Source: an uncultured Fodinibius sp. (lineage in GTDB: Bacteria > Bacteroidota > Rhodothermia > Balneolales > Balneolaceae). Taken from it: 49,645 nt of DNA. Positions 46,010-49,645 of the stretch are shown here, piece by piece. The translations under genes and the position numbers were made by a program. The stretch covers positions 398,364 through 448,008 of the forward strand of contig CAJXMW010000004.1 in the NCBI GenBank assembly GCA_913056235.1, given 5' to 3'. The notes beneath the pieces were generated by a model, which was not told where the DNA came from, did not search any database, and saw only the letters and a program-made list of their open reading frames with translations. How positions within the stretch are numbered: position 1 is the first letter of the stretch; each line of letters starts with the position of its first letter.

Positions 46010-46015
46010 TTAGGC
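46010..46015 (-). repeat. attC site D, right remnant
   Basis: TTAGGC, the rest of the R'' core, followed directly by GCAGTTTTTATTAGG as in the paralogous cassette's GGCAGTTTTTTTAGTAGG. This proves the exact right edge of the insertion. Confidence 0.9.
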
Positions 46016-46023
46016 AGTTTTTA

Positions 46024-46473
46024 TTAGGCTATAGTTTCTTTGATAACATCTAACTTTCCCTTCTTTAGAAAGCTAAAAATTTTCTTTTTCTCACCATCCT
46101 CTACAAAAGTGATCTTTACCAAATTATTGAAAATCTTATCTCTAGAAATATTTGTGATATGTCTCAGCTCAATCTCACTTGGATGATTGATATCGTTTAC
46201 AAATATGGGTGGATGAAGAAGTGCCTTCGACCCGACTATTTCTAAAATCTGTAGTGATTTAATGATTCGGAAACAATAGGGCATTAAAGCTAGACAAATT
46301 ATGCCAACAACAATTATTACAGGTGAATGGGAGGTGCTGCCTGAACTTACAATGTTGCCAACGATCTTGATTAAACTGATGGCAAAAACAGATCCAAAAA
46401 TTAATATCAGTGTTGATATGGCAATGAAACTATGAATAAGAAACGGATTTGAAACTTCTTCAGAGTTATTCAT
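46024..46473 (-). CDS. Small membrane protein, cassette gene (paralogue of 43371-43832)
   Basis: This 149-residue protein has the same layout as its paralogue: two TM helices near 10-35 and 46-70, then a soluble region with KSLQILEIVGSKALLHPP and HITNISRDKIFNNL. The two differ mostly in conservative positions and by a three-residue gap in the loop. Its original attC (site D) is now separated from it by the IS, so the cassette spans 44503-46500 and would be about 610 bp without the IS. Confidence 0.75.
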   Translation of the reverse strand: MNNSEEVSNPFLIHSFIAISTLILIFGSVFAISLIKIVGNIVSSGSTSHSPVIIVVGIICLALMPYCFRIIKSLQILEIVGSKALLHPPIFVNDINHPSEIELRHITNISRDKIFNNLVKITFVEDGEKKKIFSFLKKGKLDVIKETIA

Positions 46474-46494
46474 ATCTCACTTTTATTTTAAACT

Positions 46495-46621
46495 GCCTAA
46501 CGATCTTGCGCTTAACCGGCGTGCAGATTGATGTTGATTGGGCAACTAACGAAAGATGAGCTTCAAAACCAAGGCGGCCAGAGAATGGCCAGGCACGTCC
46601 CACTTAATGCGCGGGTTAGAG
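46495..46621 (-). repeat. attC site E (127 bp)
   Basis: It runs from GCCTAAC to GTTAGAG, left arm TTGCGCTTAACCGGCGTGC, right arm GCACGTCCCACTTAATGCGC. The minus-strand core is GTTAGGC, which equals the complement of the split site D's R''. The inner GCAACTAACGAAAGATGAGC word is shared with other sites. Confidence 0.92.
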
Positions 46622-46627
46622 CAATTT

Positions 46628-47527
46628 TTATATAGCTTCTAAAGATGAGGGTTGACCATCTCTTTTTCTTTCTTGATTTGTTTGATTTCTAGAAACCTGT
46701 TGAAAGTAACCAGCAACGACACTTTTTAATTTCTTTTTTGAAGATTCATTTAAATCATATTTCGATAATGTATGATCATGTAATTTAAGCGCCCATCTTA
46801 GAAATCCTAAAGGCCTTTTTAAATTACTAAGCTGATCCCAATGATCACTCAATCCCTTTTCTTTTATATGATTTTGTAATACACGATCACATTTCCCTTT
46901 ACAGGCTGTATAAATTTCTTCAACAAAGTTATCCTCTTCGCAAAATGCTAATACTCCATCGCCAATTTCTAGCAAATTTTTACCACAATGATCACATCTT
47001 AATTCAAATTCTTTTTCATAAATATTTGAAGGTCGTGGGTTTTCAGTATTGTATTTCCTAAAGGAATCAGGTAAATATCTTTCGAATAGTTTAATTCCGT
47101 CGGCAGATCGAAATAAATATTGACTGATTCTTTCTTTGTCAAAAATTTCAAATTCTATTGAATCAAAGCCCTCAAGTTTTCTTTTCAATGAGTTAGAAGG
47201 TATTGTTGAATAGAAGCCTAAAAAACCTTGGCAGTCATGAGTCTGGACTCGGTCTTGAATATCATTTTCGTCATTAATCCCTACGGATTTTCCACTCTTC
47301 GTGTAGTGTTTACATGAAACTAACCATCGAAACTTTTGATGATTTACTACACCTTCAAGTTGTTCTTCAACAATTAAATCACGACCTAAATCTGATCCAC
47401 GATCTGGTCCAGCTATGGTTTTAAACCCATAGGATTCCAAAAAATCTCTAGCAAAAAGTTCGAATTCATCCGATATACCTTCTTCCGTATTTTCAATCGG
47501 TATTTCAGAAAAGTTAACTATTGACAT
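46628..47527 (-). CDS. Mrr-like restriction endonuclease with Cys pairs, cassette gene
   Basis: This 299-residue protein has an N-terminal PD-(D/E)xK nuclease region of the Mrr type: EFELFARDFLESYGFKTIAG, then GSDLGRDLIV (Asp50) and WLVSCKHYTKS (Lys73). In standard Mrr enzymes the second motif is (Q/E)xK; here it is SCK, so activity is uncertain. The second half has Cys178/Cys181 (RCDHCGK), Cys196, Cys209 and Cys213, which could bind zinc. It could be a modified-DNA nuclease in phage defence. The cassette is 46501-47552; its core (GTTAGAG) matches its own site E. Confidence 0.75.
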   Translation of the reverse strand: MSIVNFSEIPIENTEEGISDEFELFARDFLESYGFKTIAGPDRGSDLGRDLIVEEQLEGVVNHQKFRWLVSCKHYTKSGKSVGINDENDIQDRVQTHDCQGFLGFYSTIPSNSLKRKLEGFDSIEFEIFDKERISQYLFRSADGIKLFERYLPDSFRKYNTENPRPSNIYEKEFELRCDHCGKNLLEIGDGVLAFCEEDNFVEEIYTACKGKCDRVLQNHIKEKGLSDHWDQLSNLKRPLGFLRWALKLHDHTLSKYDLNESSKKKLKSVVAGYFQQVSRNQTNQERKRDGQPSSLEAI

Positions 47528-47546
47528 ATTGATGAATTTTGAATTG

Positions 47547-47672
47547 CTCTAACGACATTGCGCATAAGGTGCGCACGAATGAATGTTGAGTTGTTAAATA
47601 ATGAACGAGTAGCTAAAAAGCCAAAAGCTGGCAGTGGGGGCGAGGTTCGTCCCCTTAATGCGCGGGTTAGCA
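47547..47672 (-). repeat. attC site F (126 bp)
   Basis: It runs from CTCTAAC to GTTAGCA, left arm TTGCGCATAAGGTGCGCACGAA and right arm TTCGTCCCCTTAATGCGC. The stem extends to the ACGAA/TTCGT pair, the best-paired site of the array. Open frames across it (47518-47730) are only the site itself. Confidence 0.9.
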
Positions 47673-47677
47673 CTCTA

Positions 47678-48532
47678 CTAATAAAGCATACGATCATACC
47701 AAGCATCCCATCTAATTTCATTGTCCTCATACCCCATATATTTCAAAATCGCCAGAGGTACCAATAACTTTAAATGCCAATGATAGTCTTTCATCTTAAG
47801 AGTTACCTTTTCCTGATTGCAGGTTATTTCTTTTTGGAGTTTACTATTATGAAATAACGCATTCCGAAGATGAGTGTAACTTGCAACTGATCTTACCAAA
47901 TCTTTTGGATAATTCTGCCTGATGCTAAAACCTAAGTCCTGTAAGAAGTTCGCAATTGGTATATTTGAATTTCTACACTCAGAATTATCCTGATCGAATC
48001 TTGCTAACGATTCGAGTGCTGAATAAAGTAGGTAATATGACACCTCGATAAATTGTTTTTTGGCACGAAAAACTTCTATTGATTTGAAGAAAGATTTGCG
48101 TAAAACCGAAGGATCTGGGCCATTTTTTTCTTCAGTTTCTAATTTGTCTAATGCTAGATTTACAAATGATGCTCTTGCTTCTGCATCAAAAGTATCACTT
48201 CGTATTATTGCCCCTCCACCATTTATTCTTTTGGCCCTATAAAGTCTATTAGGTATGTCATTTTTAGCTTGGTCTAAATCACTATATTCATTTTTATAGC
48301 CAATTATAACATCTAACCGCTCTATAAAAGCTAAAACACCTTCTAAGTCGAAAAGATCAATTTCGCTAGTTCCATTTTGATATTGGATGATGCCCGTTAG
48401 GTTGTAGTTTTTGGTATCTCTTGCTAAATCTCGAGCAGTCTTAAAATCTTTATGGACTGGATATATAACGAGATCTTTTAGCTATATCTTTTTAGTTATC
48501 TCAAATCCATAAATTCCTTCGAAATAAGGCAT
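47678..48532 (-). pseudogene. HEPN-like protein gene, broken by an amber codon, cassette gene
   Basis: The continuous frame starts with ATG at 48532 and runs to 47678 (284 codons) but has TAG as codon 17 (48482-48484). The only start codon after it is a GTG at 48043, which would leave 121 residues. The C-terminal region is helical and contains LRNALFH, codons 222-228, fitting the R-x4-H motif of HEPN nucleases (Arg223, His228), preceded by YYLLYSALESLARF. The N-terminal half (EGVLAFIERLDVIIGYK, RAKRINGGGAII) is unknown. I read it as a decayed gene of the defence-like HEPN type; the family is inference. The cassette is 47553-48555. Confidence 0.6.
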
Positions 48533-48549
48533 ATTATTTTTGAGTAGAG

Positions 48550-48677
48550 TGCTAACGACATTGCGCATAAGCTGCACGCGAAGAAATGTTGAATTAGCAA
48601 CTAACGAAAGATGAACTTTAAAACCAAGATGGGGCAAAGACTTGGCGAGGCGTGTCCGCTTAATGCGCGGGTTAGGT
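48550..48677 (-). repeat. attC site G (128 bp)
   Basis: It runs from TGCTAAC to GTTAGGT, with left arm TTGCGCATAAGCTGCACGCG and right arm CGTGTCCGCTTAATGCGC. The GTTAGCA core on the minus strand equals the R'' of site F, and its own R'' GTTAGGT equals the core of site H. Confidence 0.92.
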
Positions 48678-48700
48678 ACACAGTTTTTGAGTAAAAATAG

Positions 48701-49526
48701 TTAATCCTCAATATCTGAAGCGGTATTATTTAAATCATTCAAAATTTTATCGTATTCCTTTTTTTCATGTCGTTCTTTGAGAATCATTTTAATTGCTTCT
48801 AATACCAAGTCGAAATGTGCTAAACATTCCTCTTCATCCAGCTCGTGAATACCTTTGCTTAAAATACCATAAAGATTGGAATTCTTGACTAACCGATTTG
48901 GAAGTTGGTGACTTAATAAATTTATTTTCTCAGGCATTCGAGATTCTTGGTAGGCTTTTTCATCCCAATCATTATTTTTTTTGGCAACTTGATGCGCTTC
49001 ATCCACAAGATTTTCAAAGATTCTACGCAAATAAACAAAAGAGCCTACTCCAACTCCATGAGCTCTTAAACCGACTGCTCTACCTAATTCATCTCTATAT
49101 AAAGAGTCTAATTCCTTAGAAAATACTTCATCTAAAGAATTAAAATCCAAAGTTGCTTTTGAAGGATATTGCCCAATTTTGATAAGCTCATTAGCATTTT
49201 TATAAAAACAGAAATCAAGTTGACCACTACATTTGCTAGACATCCCCAGCAAATTTGGTTCTCCATCTCTAGTGCAATTAGCTGTTATAGTTGATTAGAC
49301 CTGTTTTAGGAATATCTTCCAAAGCTTCATCACGAACGAATGAATCACCATCAATATGAAATACACTATTTTTCTCACATTGTGGGCAATAAGCATCTAA
49401 GGCTCCTTCTCTGAGTACAAATTCAGCAAACTTTCTTTCACTGATTCCATTTAAATCGTATTCAGTGTAAATCGAGTCTTCTATTAAAATTCCTTGACGA
49501 TTTTCCTTAATTGGTTCTAAAGACAT
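48701..49526 (-). pseudogene. Zinc-finger-like cassette gene split by a frameshift
   Basis: Two minus-strand frames lie head to tail: 49278-49526 (82 residues, with YCPQCEKNSVF, ending LINYNS and a stop) and 48701-49252, whose frame is open upstream to about 49288. Joining them near 49280 gives one protein with YCPQC, then a segment TANCTRDGEPN, SSKCSGQLDFCFYK, GQYPS and GVGVGSFVYLRRIFENLVDEAH. The Cys pairs in both halves look like one zinc unit, so I think a single gene of about 270 residues has lost its frame. The family resembles uncharacterised proteins seen in other accessory DNA; the function is unknown. The cassette is 48556-49571. Confidence 0.65.
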
Positions 49527-49565
49527 AAGTGAATATGTAATTAGCTAAATAAGATTCTGCTGTGT

Positions 49566-49645
49566 ACCTAACGACATGGCGCATAACCTGCGCACGAATG
49601 AATGTTGAATTAGCAACTAACGAAAGAAGAGTCGTAAAACGAAGA
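49566..49645 (-). repeat. attC site H, cut by the window edge
   Basis: The start ACCTAAC, then CATGGCGCATAACCTGCGCACGAA and the shared GCAACTAACGAAAGAAGAG word, show the left part of another attC. Its right arm lies outside the window, so the array continues beyond 49645. Confidence 0.85.

Larger units (their letters stand above)
42568..49645 (-). other. Integron gene-cassette array (distal part)
   Basis: Eight attC-like sites divide this stretch into cassettes of about 0.6-1.05 kb whose genes all lie on the minus strand. Each site has outer cores (xYYYAAC and GTTRRRY-like), paired L arms (GCGCATAAG against CTTAATGCGC), and an extra unpaired base in the right-hand arm. The arm with the extra base adjoins the 3' ends of the minus-strand genes, as attC polarity demands, so the array reads leftwards from an attI to the right, outside the window. 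No integrase gene is present here, so this may be an integron or an integrase-less (CALIN) array. Confidence 0.9.

Noticed and set aside
45543-48484. Stop-codon recoding as the cause of in-frame stops in the array
   Set aside because: The two codons differ (TAA and TAG), no suppressor tRNA or recoding element is seen, and the third lesion is a frameshift; ordinary decay is simpler.
42568-49645. CRISPR array
   Set aside because: The repeats are about 126-130 bp, imperfect, and separated by genes of 0.4-0.9 kb on one strand; there are no short uniform spacers and no Cas genes. They fit attC sites.

Overview
The window is chromosomal DNA of a Bacteroidota/FCB-type bacterium. My best guess is the Balneolota (Balneola, Gracilimonas or Fodinibius relatives); this is inferred from gene content, not from a search. 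Supporting signs are a YbeY whose third metal ligand is Asp instead of His, a GWxTD protein, a DUF2723 membrane glycosyltransferase, Bacteroidota-type TonB proteins, many Cys-lipoprotein signals, and mostly weak Shine-Dalgarno sequences.

About 1-41.5 kb is ordinary core and accessory chromosome. From left to right: the 3' part of gatA, an SDR oxidoreductase, an M28 glutaminyl cyclase-like lipoprotein, prmA and a Ppx/GppA phosphatase; an outer-membrane protein; an ECF-type sigma factor; queG; an ftsE/methyltransferase/pdxA/GWxTD block; an acyl-CoA carboxylase beta subunit; three tandem secreted amidohydrolases, of which the first and third lack the HxH metal motif; a nitrilase; DUF445, ybeY, a small conserved protein and a DUF2723 protein on the minus strand; a Na+:neurotransmitter symporter; a PH-domain protein; two TonB proteins (27.5 and 41.5 kb); a frameshifted beta-propeller lipoprotein-like gene; msrB; an LA_2272-like repeat protein; a PagL-like deacylase; a cation diffusion facilitator; a sigma factor with a membrane partner; a class C beta-lactamase-like hydrolase; a PQQ-type sugar dehydrogenase; and an M16 peptidase.

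About 42.57 kb to the right edge is different: it is an integron gene-cassette array. Eight attC-like sites (seven complete or nearly so and one cut by the window edge), each about 126-130 bp, separate short minus-strand genes. Each site has a left arm with the core TAAC and GCGCATAAG, a right arm with CTTAATGCGCGGGTTA, and an extra unpaired base in the right arm. The side carrying the extra base and the gene orientation agree, so cassettes read leftwards and an integrase (intI/attI), if present, should lie to the right of the window. In four cassettes, and in a fifth after removing an IS, the 7-bp core at the upstream end is exactly complementary to the core of the cassette's own attC, the signature of insertion as circles. 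Cassettes carry a GNAT acetyltransferase, two paralogous small membrane proteins, a four-TM protein, an Mrr-like nuclease with Cys pairs, a HEPN-like protein broken by an amber codon, and a zinc-finger-like protein broken by a frameshift.

One attC (44.50-46.02 kb) is split exactly at its R'' core by an IS1111/IS110-type element of about 1388 bp. Its transposase has the DEDD residues but an in-frame TAA. Downstream of the transposase is a structured segment that I read as the element's bridge/seek RNA: one internal loop carries two guides matching the two halves of the attC target, and a second loop carries two guides matching the two IS ends. All four guides are readable from the sequence, so this is the most striking system in the window.
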